From Novilysobacter_A longmucuonensis (GTDB lineage: Bacteria > Pseudomonadota > Gammaproteobacteria > Xanthomonadales > Xanthomonadaceae), in NCBI RefSeq assembly GCF_046600735.1, contig NZ_JBJMAW010000008.1, positions 62,001 to 126,000 on the forward strand: DNA of 64,000 nt. Direction: 5' to 3'. Positions within the stretch are counted from its first letter, which is position 1; each line of letters begins with the position of its first letter. The translations under genes were made by a program, and so were the position numbers. The notes under the pieces were generated by a model that saw only the letters and a list, made by a program, of their open reading frames with translations, did no database searches and was not told where the DNA came from. Positions 25,103 to 34,037 of the stretch are shown here, piece by piece.

Positions 25103-26782
25103 ATGCTCCCACCGCGCGCCGCGTGTCTCGCCCTCGCCGCCACCGTACTGGCCGGCGCCTGCGCCGGCGCGCCGCCGTCCCGGCCCGATCAGGTGGGCGC
25201 GGCGCCGCTTGCCAGCGCCGCGCCCGCCAGCGCAATCGTGGTCACCGTGCCCCCGATCACCCGCCCCGACGGCGAAACCGCCGCGTGGTGGTTCCGCGAC
25301 GGCGCCGCGCAGGCGGCCGCGCGGGGCGCGATGAGCGGCCGCGCGAAGAACGTGATCCTGTTCGTCGGCGACGGCATGAGCCTGACCACGGTCTCCGCCG
25401 CGCGCATCCTCGATGGCCAGAACCGCGGTGGAACCGGCGAAGAGCACCGCCTGGGCTGGGAGCACTACCCTGCCACCGCGCTGGCCAGGACCTACAACAC
25501 CGACACCCAGACCCCCGACTCGGCCGGCACGATGACCGCGATGGCGACGGGAGTGAAGACCCGCAGCGGCGTGGTCAACGTCGGCCCGTCAGCCCTGCAC
25601 GGCGACTGTGCCGGCGCGCAGCAGGTACCGCTACTGTCGCTGTGGGAACTCGCCGCCGAAGCCGGCATGGCCACCGGCGTGGTCAGTACCGCGCGCCTCA
25701 CCCACGCCACCCCGGCGGCCACCTTCGCCCGCGTGGCCGACCGCGGCTGGGAAAGCGATGCCGACCTGCCGGCCGCGGCCAAGCGCGCCGGCTGCATCGA
25801 CATCGCCCGCCAGCTCATCGAAACCCCGTTCGGGCACGGGCCGGAGGTGCTGCTGGGCGGCGGCCGGAGCAACTTCACGACCGCCGCCCAGGCCGATCCC
25901 GAATATCCCGCCCTGACCGGCCGCCGCCGCGACGGCCGCGACCTGGTCGCCCGCTGGCGGCAGGCCCATCCCGACGGCGCCTACGTGTGGAACGTCGCGC
26001 AACTGGCCGACGCGCCGGCCCACGCACCGCTGCTGGGGCTGTTCGAGCCCTCGCACATGCAGTACGAGCACGACCGCCCGCGCGACGCGGCCGGCGAACC
26101 GAGCCTGGCCGAGATGACCCGCGCCGCGATCGAGCGCCTGCAGCGCGACGAAGACGGCTACCTGCTGCTGGTCGAAGCCGGCCGCATCGACCACGCCCAC
26201 CACGCCAGCAACGCCTACCGGGCACTGGACGACACGATCGCGATGAGCGAAGCGGTGGCGCTCGCCAATCAGCTGACCTCCGCCGACGACACCCTGATCG
26301 TGGTCACCGCCGACCATTCGCACACCCTGGGCTTCGCCGGCTATCCGCAACGCGGCAACCCGATCCTCGGCCTGGTGCGCGAAGCCCCCGCCCGGCCCGG
26401 TGCGGAGGCAGAACTGACCCGGGACGCGGACGGCCTGCCCTACACCACGCTGAGCTACGGCAATGGCCCGGGCCACGTCGAACCTGCCCCGGGCCAGACC
26501 GGGCGTCCCGACCTGCGCGAGGTCGACACCCAGCATCCGGACTACCTGCAGGAAGCGCTGGTCCCGCTGGCCAGCGAATCGCACGGTGGCGACGATGTCG
26601 GCATCTGGGCACGCGGCCCCGGCAGCGACGCGGTGCGTGGCAGCGTCGAGCAGAGCGCGGTATTCCATTTCATGCTGCAGGCAACCCCGCACCTGCGCCA
26701 AGCGCTATGTGCCAGGGACCTGTGCGACACGAACGGCGTACCGGTGGAACTGCCGGCCCCGGCCGAGTTCATCGCCGACTGA
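25103..26782 (+). CDS. phoA: Alkaline phosphatase (PhoA superfamily), secreted
   Basis: 559 aa. N-terminal signal peptide with VLAGACAG, possibly a lipobox (Cys20). Alkaline phosphatase fold: metal site NVILFVGDGMSL, nucleophile Ser in TQTPDSAGTMTAMATG, then LLVEAGRIDHAHH, VVTADHSHT and SESHGGDDVG (metal ligands). Longer than E. coli PhoA (471 aa), like other large xanthomonad alkaline phosphatases. It releases Pi from phosphomonoesters in the periplasm or outside. No pho box could be identified by eye. Confidence 0.93.
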   Translation: MLPPRAACLALAATVLAGACAGAPPSRPDQVGAAPLASAAPASAIVVTVPPITRPDGETAAWWFRDGAAQAAARGAMSGRAKNVILFVGDGMSLTTVSAARILDGQNRGGTGEEHRLGWEHYPATALARTYNTDTQTPDSAGTMTAMATGVKTRSGVVNVGPSALHGDCAGAQQVPLLSLWELAAEAGMATGVVSTARLTHATPAATFARVADRGWESDADLPAAAKRAGCIDIARQLIETPFGHGPEVLLGGGRSNFTTAAQADPEYPALTGRRRDGRDLVARWRQAHPDGAYVWNVAQLADAPAHAPLLGLFEPSHMQYEHDRPRDAAGEPSLAEMTRAAIERLQRDEDGYLLLVEAGRIDHAHHASNAYRALDDTIAMSEAVALANQLTSADDTLIVVTADHSHTLGFAGYPQRGNPILGLVREAPARPGAEAELTRDADGLPYTTLSYGNGPGHVEPAPGQTGRPDLREVDTQHPDYLQEALVPLASESHGGDDVGIWARGPGSDAVRGSVEQSAVFHFMLQATPHLRQALCARDLCDTNGVPVELPAPAEFIAD

Positions 26783-26804
26783 CAGCACGGAAGCTGCTGT
26801 GGTC

Positions 26805-26825
26805 CCCCTCTTTGGAAAAGAGGGG
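26805..26825. terminator. Stem-loop downstream of the alkaline phosphatase gene
   Basis: Perfect stem CCCCTCTTT with a GG loop and AAAAGAGGGG, 22 bp past the stop. There is no T-run, so it is either a weak terminator or a member of the CCCTC-type dispersed hairpins (compare 33841-33956). Confidence 0.5.
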
Positions 26826-26924
26826 CCAGGGGAGATTTGCTCTGGCGTTTCGTTCTCCGCTCTTCTCACTGGCATCCCCGGAGCCGAGCCACGTTCCGTG
26901 CCCCAGCCACGAAGCAGGAATGCG

Positions 26925-27347
26925 TCAGAACGGCTTGCCCAGCACCAGCCACACGATCGCCACCAGCAGCAGCACCGGCAGTTCGTTGAACCAGCGCAGC
27001 GCCTTGGCCGACGGCAGTGCGCGTCCGGCGTCCACGCCTTTCAACCAGCGCCCGGCGACGACGTAGTGAGCCAGCAGCAGCACCACCAGCGCCAGCTTGG
27101 CGTGCAGCCAGCCGCCGACCACGCCGAAATGCAGCCACAGCACCAGCCCGAGCGCGATCGCCAGGCCGAACATCACGTGGCCGAAGCGATACAGCCGCCG
27201 CCCCATCAGCACCAGCCGCGCCCGCACCGCCGGGTCCTCGCCGGCCTCGGCCAGATTGACCAGGATGCGCGGCAGGTAGAACGCCGCCGCCAGGCCGCCG
27301 ATCACGAACACCAGGTGCAGGGTGATGGTCCAGACGTAAACGTTCAT
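26925..27347 (-). CDS. HemJ/CopD-like four-helix membrane protein
   Basis: 140 aa from ATG 27347 (MNVYVWTITLHLVFVIGG). Four hydrophobic helices; a His in helix 1, FYLPRILVNL, WLHAKLALVVLLLAHY and the terminal LRWFNELPVLLLVAIVWLVLGKPF match the HemJ (protoporphyrinogen IX oxidase)/CopD superfamily. A haem-binding His pair is implied by the first helix and WLHAKL. It may be the organism's protoporphyrinogen oxidase, but related CopD-type proteins exist, so the call stays at family level. Confidence 0.8.
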   Translation of the reverse strand: MNVYVWTITLHLVFVIGGLAAAFYLPRILVNLAEAGEDPAVRARLVLMGRRLYRFGHVMFGLAIALGLVLWLHFGVVGGWLHAKLALVVLLLAHYVVAGRWLKGVDAGRALPSAKALRWFNELPVLLLVAIVWLVLGKPF

Positions 27348-27465
27348 TCGGCAGGTTCCTCGGACAATTCGGCAGCAATGGCGCGATAGCATCGCATGGC
27401 GCACGGTCGGCTTCGGGTCCCGGGCTTTCCCGTTTTCCGTTTTCCGTTTTTCCGTCTACCCCTCA

Positions 27466-28080
27466 ATGACCAAACACTACGACGCCACCTACTTCGAACG
27501 CTGGTATCGCGATCCCGCGCTGAAGGCGCAGGCGATCGGCGGCCGCGCGCGGCTGTCGCGCAAGGTCGCACTGGCGGTCGCCACCGCCGAGTACCACCTG
27601 GAACGGCCGCTACGCAGCGTGCTCGACATCGGTTGCGGCGAAGGCGCGTGGCGCGCGCCGCTGCTGAAACTGCGGCCGAAGGCCCAGTACCTGGGATTCG
27701 ACAGCAGCGAGTACGCGATCGGCCGCTTCGGTGCGCGCCGCAACCTGCATCACGCGCGTTTCGGTGACTTCCAGCACCTGCGGCCGTGCCCGCCGGCCGA
27801 CCTGCTGATCTGCAGCGACGTGCTGCATTACCTCGAAACGCGTGAACTCGACCGTGGTCTGGCGGCGCTGGCCGAGCTGTGCGGCGGGGTCGCGTTCCTG
27901 GAAACGTTCACGCGCGAGGACGGCATCGACGGCGACACCCACGGCTTCAGGCGCCGCCCGGCGCGCTTTTACCGGCAGCGCTTCGAGGCCGTCGGCCTCA
28001 CGCCGCTGGGCTCCCACCTGTGGCTGGCGCCGGCCCTACGCGAAGGCGCCGCCACGCTGGAAATCCCCGACCGCCTGTAG
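27466..28080 (+). CDS. Class I SAM-dependent methyltransferase
   Basis: 204 aa. N-terminal TKHYDATYFERWYRDP, then motif I VLDIGCGEGAWRAPLL, the acidic loop QYLGFDSSEYAIG and ADLLICSDVLHYLE (post-I/motif II). A C-terminal region with TREDGIDGDTHGFRRRPARFYRQRF suggests a small-molecule methyltransferase. Substrate unknown. The TAG stop (28078-28080) is part of a GTAG-headed palindrome. Confidence 0.88.
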   Translation: MTKHYDATYFERWYRDPALKAQAIGGRARLSRKVALAVATAEYHLERPLRSVLDIGCGEGAWRAPLLKLRPKAQYLGFDSSEYAIGRFGARRNLHHARFGDFQHLRPCPPADLLICSDVLHYLETRELDRGLAALAELCGGVAFLETFTREDGIDGDTHGFRRRPARFYRQRFEAVGLTPLGSHLWLAPALREGAATLEIPDRL

Positions 28081-28183
28081 GAGCGCCCCATGGCCGCGAT
28101 CGCTCGACTACGGCTGCCGGTCGCGGGCATGGCCCGCTCCTACAACAGCACGTCGCCTTTGTAGGAGCGGCTCTTAGCCGCGA
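28075..28183. repeat. Palindrome cluster in the 297-bp gap before the PHA depolymerase gene
   Basis: 28075-28100 (CTGTAGGAGC-headed, overlapping the methyltransferase stop) faces 28121-28145 (ending GGCCCGCTCCTAC); a further copy, TTGTAGGAGCGGCTC, is at 28159-28183. The rest of the gap to 28377 shows nothing definite, but must hold the phaZ promoter; the Shine-Dalgarno region AGGGGAACGGGGA precedes the start. Confidence 0.75.
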
Positions 28184-28377
28184 GCCTTTCGTTCAGATCG
28201 CGAAAATCGCCCCCATCCGAATGCAGGAGCGCTCCCGATCCCGATCTCACGAGCACGGAGACGGTGCACAGAGCGCGGCTGAGAGCCGTTTTGACAAAGG
28301 CCGATCCGGTTCACGTTTCGGCCATCCCGATCCGCTACGCTGCACCGCAACATGATCCGTCAACAGGGGAACGGGGA

Positions 28378-29625
28378 ATGATGCTCTACCAGATGCACGA
28401 ACTCGGCCGCGCATGGATGGCGCCGATGACTTACTGGGCCGACGCCAGTGCCAAGATGTTCGGCGCCTCCGGCAGCTGGCTGTCGACCCTGCCCGGGGCC
28501 TCGCGCCTGGCCGCCGGCTACGAGTTGATGTACCGCATCGGCAAGGACTACGAGAAGCCCGAGTTCGGCATCCACTCGCTCGACATCGACGGCCAGGTTT
28601 ACCCGGTGATCGAACGCGAGATGCTGCGCAAGCCGTTCTGCCGCCTGCTGCGCTTCAAGCGCTATGCCGACGACGCCGGCAACATCGCCGAGCTCAAGGA
28701 CGATCCGCCGGTGCTGGTGGTCGCACCGCTGTCGGGCCACCACAGCACGCTGCTGCGCGACACCGTGCGCACGTTGCTGCGCGACCACAAGGTCTACATC
28801 ACCGACTGGACCGACGCACGCATGGTGCCGGCCGGCGACGGCACGTTCTCGCTGGACGACTACGTCGGCTACATCCAGGATTTCATCCGCGCCATCGGTG
28901 CCGAAAACCTGCACGTGATCAGCGTGTGCCAGCCGACCGTGCCGGTGCTCGCGGCGGTGTCGCTGATGGCCGCGCGTGGCGAGCCCACGCCGCGCTCGCT
29001 GGTGATGATGGGCGGGCCGATCGACACCCGCGAAAGCCCCACGCAGGTCAACGACCTGGCGGTGCAGCGGCCGCTGTGGTGGTTCGAGCACAACGTCATC
29101 CACCACGTGCCGGCGAACTACCCCGGCCACGGCCGTCGGGTGTACCCGGGCTTCCTGCAGCACGGCGGCTTCATGGCGATGAACCCCGAGCGCCATGCGC
29201 AATCGCACTGGGAATTCTATCAGGACCTGCTGAAGGGCGACCTGGAAGACGCCGAGTCGCACCGCCGGTTCTACGATGAATACAACGCCGTGCTCGACAT
29301 GCCGGCCGAGTACTACCTCGACACGATCCGCGTGGTGTTCCAGCAGCACCTGCTGCCGCGGGGCCTGTGGGAGATCGATGGCGAGCGCGTCGACCCCGGT
29401 GCGATCAAGGGCACCGCGCTGCTGACCATCGAGGGCGAGCTCGACGACATCTCCGGCCAGGGCCAGACCCGCGCCGCGCACAAGCTGTGCACCGGCATCG
29501 CCGAGCAGGACCAGCAGCACCTGGAGGTCCACGGCGCCGGACACTATGGCATCTTCAGCGGCCGCCGCTGGCGCGAGCAGGTGTACCCGCAGGTGCGCGA
29601 CTTCATCGCGCGCTACGCCGACTGA
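28378..29625 (+). CDS. phaZ: Intracellular polyhydroxyalkanoate depolymerase, alpha/beta hydrolase
   Basis: 415 aa from ATG 28378 (MMLYQMHELGRAW). Polyhydroxyalkanoate depolymerase family of the intracellular type, which uses a Cys nucleophile: HVISVCQPTVPVLAAVS. The acid residue is in TIEGELDDISG and the His in HGAGHYGIFSGRRWR. The N-terminus Y-x-M-H-x-L-x-R is standard. It degrades stored PHB/PHA granules; no phaC or phasin gene is in the window. Preceded by AGGGGAACGGGGA, a plausible RBS. Confidence 0.9.
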   Translation: MMLYQMHELGRAWMAPMTYWADASAKMFGASGSWLSTLPGASRLAAGYELMYRIGKDYEKPEFGIHSLDIDGQVYPVIEREMLRKPFCRLLRFKRYADDAGNIAELKDDPPVLVVAPLSGHHSTLLRDTVRTLLRDHKVYITDWTDARMVPAGDGTFSLDDYVGYIQDFIRAIGAENLHVISVCQPTVPVLAAVSLMAARGEPTPRSLVMMGGPIDTRESPTQVNDLAVQRPLWWFEHNVIHHVPANYPGHGRRVYPGFLQHGGFMAMNPERHAQSHWEFYQDLLKGDLEDAESHRRFYDEYNAVLDMPAEYYLDTIRVVFQQHLLPRGLWEIDGERVDPGAIKGTALLTIEGELDDISGQGQTRAAHKLCTGIAEQDQQHLEVHGAGHYGIFSGRRWREQVYPQVRDFIARYAD

Positions 29626-29676
29626 AGCGTCGCACCTGCCCTCCGCCCGGAATCTCTCGCTGCGCGGCTCTGCCCC

Positions 29677-29882
29677 TGTAGGAGCGGCTTTAGCCGCGAT
29701 CGGGCTGCGGTGTGGCGGAAAATCCTTGACGCGGATCAGAGCTAAAAAGGCGCGGATCAGAGCGCATAGAGCTTTTCTGGATATTTGTCCGCTCTGATCT
29801 GCCTTTTTTGTCCTGATCCGTGTCAGTGCCTTTGGGTTCTATCCGACGAGGGCAACAACTCGCGGCTGAAGCCGCTCCTGCA
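29677..29882. repeat. Composite: GGATCAG-family element nested inside a TGTAGGAGC palindrome pair
   Basis: Outer facing palindromes at 29677-29699 and 29860-29882. The inner long inverted repeat (29726-29825) has arms starting CTTGACGCGGATCAGAGC and ending CTGATCCGTGTCAG, with AAAAAGG and CCTTTTTT tracts. It lies between convergent phaZ and uspA-like genes, in the same order and spacing as the composite at 22400-22586. Confidence 0.85.
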
Positions 29883-29896
29883 GCGGATCGGTAAAG

Positions 29897-30775
29897 TCAG
29901 CGCAACAGCAGCACCGGAATCTGGCACTCGCGCAGCATCGCCGTGGTGGTGCTGCCGACGATCAGCTGGCGGATGCGCGAGTGGCCGTAGGCGCCCATGA
30001 CCAGCACGCCGATCGCGTGTTCGCGCACGTAGGCGCCGATCACGGTTTCCGGCTCGCCGGCGATCAGTGCGCTGCACACGTCGAATCCCGCCTGCGACAG
30101 GACACCTTCGGCTTCCTGCAGCTGAGCGCTGGCCTGCGTGCTTTCGGCCCCGACCATCACCAGATGCACCTGCAGCCCGCGGAACAGGGGGCTCGCAGCG
30201 ACCATCTCCACGCCCTTGCGCGTGGTCGCGCTGCCGTCGAACGCGACCAGCACGCGGTCGATTGGTTTGAATGCGCGCGAGACCACCAGCAGCGGCCGGT
30301 GCACCGCGCGCACCGTGCGCTCCAGGTTCCCGCCCAGGTGCCCTTTCGCAAAGTCCGCGTGTTCGCCGCGCTTGCCGAGCACGAACAGCCGCACGTCCGC
30401 CTCCAGCTCGGTCAACGTGTCGACCAGCCCACCGTGGCGCTGGCGGGCGTCGATCTCGGTCGCGCCGGCCTCGCCGGCCATGCGCTTGACCTCCTGCAGC
30501 AGCAGACGCCCCTGCTCCTGCGCGATCGTGCTGCGGCGCTCGTCCAGGCTGGCCAGTTCGTGCAGCAACTCCTCCTTCTCGCCGAGCTTGAGGTTGCCGC
30601 TGTAGTCCGCGGTCGGCGTGGTTTCCGGATGACGGTCGAGCACATGCACGAACTGCAGCGGCGCGCCCAGCCGCGAAGCCGCCCATGCGGCGTGGCAGGC
30701 CACGCTCTCGGTGTAGATCGAGCGATCGACGGCGGCCAGTACGCAGCCTTCGGTGTGGATCAGGGACGTATTCAT
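29897..30775 (-). CDS. Universal stress protein, tandem UspA domains
   Basis: 292 aa from ATG 30775 (MNTSLIHTEGCVLAAVDRS). Two UspA-type domains: domain 1 about 1-150, domain 2 about 160-292. The second ends with the conserved G-x-Y-G-x-S-R-I-R-Q-L-I-V-G-S-T-T box, an ATP-binding signature, and the first has VLAAVDRS. Upstream is a good Shine-Dalgarno, GAGGAG with 7-nt spacing, which favours this ATG over an extension. It follows the SulP gene by 18 bp (same strand), likely an operon linking anion transport with stress response. Confidence 0.92.
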   Translation of the reverse strand: MNTSLIHTEGCVLAAVDRSIYTESVACHAAWAASRLGAPLQFVHVLDRHPETTPTADYSGNLKLGEKEELLHELASLDERRSTIAQEQGRLLLQEVKRMAGEAGATEIDARQRHGGLVDTLTELEADVRLFVLGKRGEHADFAKGHLGGNLERTVRAVHRPLLVVSRAFKPIDRVLVAFDGSATTRKGVEMVAASPLFRGLQVHLVMVGAESTQASAQLQEAEGVLSQAGFDVCSALIAGEPETVIGAYVREHAIGVLVMGAYGHSRIRQLIVGSTTTAMLRECQIPVLLLR

Positions 30776-30793
30776 CGCATAGCTCCTCAAGTC

Positions 30794-32353
30794 TCAGTGC
30801 CCGGACAGGCGTTCGACCGCGTCGGGTTTGTCGTGCACGCCGAGCCGGTCGACCAGGGTCGTGCTCGCCTCGTCCATGCCGACCAGTTCGACTTCGGTGC
30901 CCTCGCGGCGGAACTTCAACACCACCTTGTCGAGCGCACCGACCGCGCTCAGGTCCCAGAAGTGCGCGCGGCCGACATCGATCCGCACCCGCTGCAGTAC
31001 TTCCTTGAAATCGAACGCGGCGATGAAGCTCTCCGCCGAGGCGAAGAACACCTGCCCGATGACCGTGTAGTGCCGCGCCGCACCCTCTTCGGCGGCGGCC
31101 GAGCCCACGTGCAGCACGCGCCCGACCTTGCGCGCGAAGAACAGCGCCGACAGCAGCACGCCGGTCAGCACGCCCTTGGCCAGGTCATGGGTGAACACGG
31201 TGACGATGACCGTGGCGATCATCACCATGCTCGAGGACTTCGGGTGGGTGCGCAGGTCGCGCACCGAGGCCCAGCTGAAGGTGCCGATCGCGACCATGAT
31301 CATCACCGCGACCAGGGCCGCCATCGGGATCACCCTGACCCACTCGGCAGCGAAAACCACCAGCACCAGCAGCACCACACCGGCCACCAGCGTCGACAAC
31401 CGCCCGCGGCCGCCGGACTTCACGTTGATCACCGACTGCCCGATCATCGCGCAGCCGGCCATGCCGCCGACGAAACCCGAGGCGATGTTGGCGATGCCCT
31501 GGCCGGTCGACTCGCGGTTCTTGTCGCTGGGCGTGTCTGTGAGGTCGTCGACGATCTGCGCGGTCAGTTGCGACTCCAGCAGGCCGACCACCGCCAGCGT
31601 CGCGGCCACCGGCAGGATGATCCACAGCGTCTCCAGGTTAAGCGGCACGTCCGGCAGCAGGAACACCGGCAGGCTGTCGGGCAGCTCGCCCATGTCGCCG
31701 ACGGTGCGGATGTCGAGGTTGAGCAGCAGCGCCAGCACGGTCAGCACCACGATCGCGACCAGCGGCGAGGGAATCGTGCGGGTCAGGTACGGGAACAGAT
31801 AGATGATGCCGAGCCCGGCGGCGGTCATCGCGTACACCGTCCAGGGCATCCCGGTCAGTTCCGGCAATTGCGCCATGAAGATCAGTATCGCCAGGGCGTT
31901 CACGAAACCGGTGATGACCGAACGCGAGACGAAGCGCATCAGCGTGGCGAGCTTGAACACGCCGGCGAGGATCTGCAGCACGCCGGTCAGCAGGGTCGCG
32001 GCGAGCAGGTACTGCAAACCGTGATCGCGCACCAGCGTGACCATCAGCAGCGCCATCGCGCCGGTGGCAGCCGAGATCATGCCGGGCCGGCCGCCGGTGA
32101 AGGCGATGACCACCGCGATGCAGAACGAGGCGTAGAGGCCGACCTTGGGATCGACCCCGGCGATGATCGAGAACGCGATCGCCTCCGGAATCAGCGCCAG
32201 GGCGACGACGAGGCCGGCGAGCACGTCGCCGCGGATGTTTCCGAGCCAGTCGCGGCGCAGATGAGATGTGATGTCCAAAAAGAATTTTCCCGACGCCCGG
32301 CGATGGACCAGGCGAAAAAAGCCATACAAGACCCCGCGCCTTGATCGAGGCAC
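30794..32353 (-). CDS. SulP-family anion permease with C-terminal STAS domain
   Basis: 519 aa from GTG 32353. SLC26/SulP transporter: many membrane helices, LAGLVVALALIPEAIAFS, YASFCIAVVIAFTGGRPGM, GFVGGMAGCAMIGQSV and a soluble C-terminal STAS domain (about 410-519). Closest in architecture to BicA-like bicarbonate/sulfate transporters; substrate unproven. The start is uncertain: family similarity begins around residue 25, and a TTG near 32278 (LDITSHLRRDW) would be an alternative. It precedes the UspA gene. Confidence 0.85.
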   Translation of the reverse strand: MPRSRRGVLYGFFRLVHRRASGKFFLDITSHLRRDWLGNIRGDVLAGLVVALALIPEAIAFSIIAGVDPKVGLYASFCIAVVIAFTGGRPGMISAATGAMALLMVTLVRDHGLQYLLAATLLTGVLQILAGVFKLATLMRFVSRSVITGFVNALAILIFMAQLPELTGMPWTVYAMTAAGLGIIYLFPYLTRTIPSPLVAIVVLTVLALLLNLDIRTVGDMGELPDSLPVFLLPDVPLNLETLWIILPVAATLAVVGLLESQLTAQIVDDLTDTPSDKNRESTGQGIANIASGFVGGMAGCAMIGQSVINVKSGGRGRLSTLVAGVVLLVLVVFAAEWVRVIPMAALVAVMIMVAIGTFSWASVRDLRTHPKSSSMVMIATVIVTVFTHDLAKGVLTGVLLSALFFARKVGRVLHVGSAAAEEGAARHYTVIGQVFFASAESFIAAFDFKEVLQRVRIDVGRAHFWDLSAVGALDKVVLKFRREGTEVELVGMDEASTTLVDRLGVHDKPDAVERLSGH

Positions 32354-32586
32354 GCGCGCAGTGATGAAGCGACGCTAGGGTGGCGTGGACACGGGAGATG
32401 GGAACCGGAAAAGATGAATGGCGGCCGCAAGCTGCACGGGGCCGCGCGGCATTGTACCCGACCGCTGACCCGCCCCCCGGCCTCCACGCTCTGCCGGGCG
32501 ACGTTGGCGTCTTGCCGTCGGCTTAACCCGCTGCGCGTTAATACGAACCCGCGCCGCCCCCCTTCGCGACGCCTGGAGGAGCCCCC

Positions 32587-32775
32587 ATGCCCCGTGGCGA
32601 GAAATCCGCATACACCGACAAGCAGAAGCGCAAGGCCGAGCACATCGAGGACAGCGAACTCGAGCAGGGCCGTTCCAAGGACGATGCCGAGCGCATCGCC
32701 TGGGCGACGGTCAACAAGCAGGACGGCGGCGGCAAGCAATTGGGCTCTGGTCGCGACGATCGCAAGCACCACTGA
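32587..32775 (+). CDS. Small hydrophilic protein of the so-called plasmid stabilization family
   Basis: 62 aa, highly charged: MPRGEKSAYTDKQKRKAEHI, then DSELEQGRSKDDAERIAWATVNKQDGGGK. The same pattern is common in proteobacterial genomes as stress-associated small proteins mislabelled plasmid stabilization; no biochemical role is known. A GGAGGAG Shine-Dalgarno 6-9 bp upstream supports translation. No plasmid genes are nearby. Confidence 0.85.
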   Translation: MPRGEKSAYTDKQKRKAEHIEDSELEQGRSKDDAERIAWATVNKQDGGGKQLGSGRDDRKHH

Positions 32776-32844
32776 CCGGCGGCCGCTGGCCGTGGCGGCC
32801 GGCGCTGGGCACAATCGGGCGCACCTCTCGTGGAGCGCCCTTCA

Positions 32845-33825
32845 ATGTCCCAGCCATCGCTGCTGCCGTCCGTCCTGCTGGTCTCGATCATGATGCCGAT
32901 CATGCTGCTGCCCGGCTGCGCCACCACCCAGGGCGCCACCAGTCAGGCTGGTTCCGAACAAAGCGCGGCCGGCAGCACGGCGCCGGTGCAGGCGCGCTCG
33001 ATGCAGGAAATCCTCGATGCGTCCGGCCCGAGCGACTGGCGCGCGCCCGATCCGGCCGACACGCTTTACCTGGAACTCGACAGCGGCCGCGTGGTGATCG
33101 AACTGGCGCCAGACTTCGCCCCCGAGCACGTCGGCAACATACGCACCCTGGCGCGCGAGGGTTACTGGGACGGCATGAGCATCAACCGCTCGCAGGACAA
33201 CTTCGTCGTGCAGTGGGGCGATCCGGCGCAGGACGCGTCCGCGCGCAGGCCGCTGGGCAGCGCCCGGGCCGAACTGCCAGCCGAATTCGCGCGATCCAGT
33301 GAAGGGCTGGACTTCCACCGCCTGCCCGATGCCGACGGCTGGGCACCGGAGGTGGGCTTTGTCGACGGCTTCCCGGCCGCGCGCCATCCGCGCGCGGGGA
33401 CCGCCTGGCTGGCGCACTGCTACGGCATGGTCGGCGCCGGCCGCGACATCACCGCCGACTCCAGCAACGGCACCGAGCTCTACGTCGTCATTGGCCAGTC
33501 GCCGCGCCAACTCGACCTCAACATCACCCTGGTCGGCCGCGTGATCGACGGCATCGAGCGCCTGTCGGTGCTGCCGCGCGGCACCGGGCCGCTGGGGTTC
33601 TACGAGGACCCGGCGCAGCGCACCCCGATCCGCGCCATCCGCCTGGCCTCCGAGGTGCCCGAGGGCGAACGCAGCGCGCTGGAAGTGCTGCGTACCGACA
33701 CGCCGCTATTCGACGAACTCATCGAAGCCCGCCGCAACCGCCGCGACGACTGGTACAAGGTCCCGGCCGGGCACATCGACCTGTGCAACGTGCCGGTGCC
33801 GGTGAGGGGGGCTGGCGGCAACTGA
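32845..33825 (+). CDS. Periplasmic cyclophilin-type peptidyl-prolyl isomerase lipoprotein
   Basis: 326 aa from ATG 32845 (MSQPSLLPSVLLVSIMM). The signal peptide carries a lipobox, LLPGC (Cys22). After a Ser/Gln/Ala linker, the cyclophilin domain (about 70-260) shows TLYLELDSGRVVIELAPDFAPEHVGN, YWDGMSINR, VQWGDP and CYGMVGAGRDI. The catalytic loop is divergent from Escherichia PpiA, so isomerase activity is inferred. The remaining 60 residues are charged. Confidence 0.87.
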   Translation: MSQPSLLPSVLLVSIMMPIMLLPGCATTQGATSQAGSEQSAAGSTAPVQARSMQEILDASGPSDWRAPDPADTLYLELDSGRVVIELAPDFAPEHVGNIRTLAREGYWDGMSINRSQDNFVVQWGDPAQDASARRPLGSARAELPAEFARSSEGLDFHRLPDADGWAPEVGFVDGFPAARHPRAGTAWLAHCYGMVGAGRDITADSSNGTELYVVIGQSPRQLDLNITLVGRVIDGIERLSVLPRGTGPLGFYEDPAQRTPIRAIRLASEVPEGERSALEVLRTDTPLFDELIEARRNRRDDWYKVPAGHIDLCNVPVPVRGAGGN

Positions 33826-33840
33826 TCGGCCGCTTGAGGC

Positions 33841-33956
33841 TCCCTCCTTGGACAAAGGAGGGCTGGGGAGGATTTGCTCTTGCTCTGGCGTGCGCCCCCT
33901 TCGGGCCGGAAGCAAATCTCCCCCAACCCCTCTTTTCCAAAGAGGAGAGCAAACAC
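33841..33956. repeat. CCCTCCTT / CCCTCTTTTCC dispersed hairpins
   Basis: 33841-33868 is CTCCCTCCTTGGACAAAGGAGGG; 33920-33956 holds CCCCTCTTTTCCAAAGAGG. The core between contains GGATTTGCTCTTGCTC and a facing GAGCAAAC-like sequence, so the whole 116 bp is an inverted pair. It lies between convergent PPIase and speG genes and may help terminate both. Confidence 0.7.
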
Positions 33957-34037
33957 CGCGCCCTTGGCGTCGGGCAGACGATGAAGGCCCGGCATACTCA
34001 CCGTTCCCCGTTCCCGCTTCACTATTCCCCGCCCCAA

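Noticed and set aside
26805..26825. Strong rho-independent terminator after alkaline phosphatase
   Set aside because: The stem is good but has no T-tract; listed only as a weak terminator candidate.
32587..32775. Evidence of plasmid origin from a plasmid stabilization gene
   Set aside because: The name is a database label for a small chromosomal stress-related family; no replication, partition or mobility genes are present.
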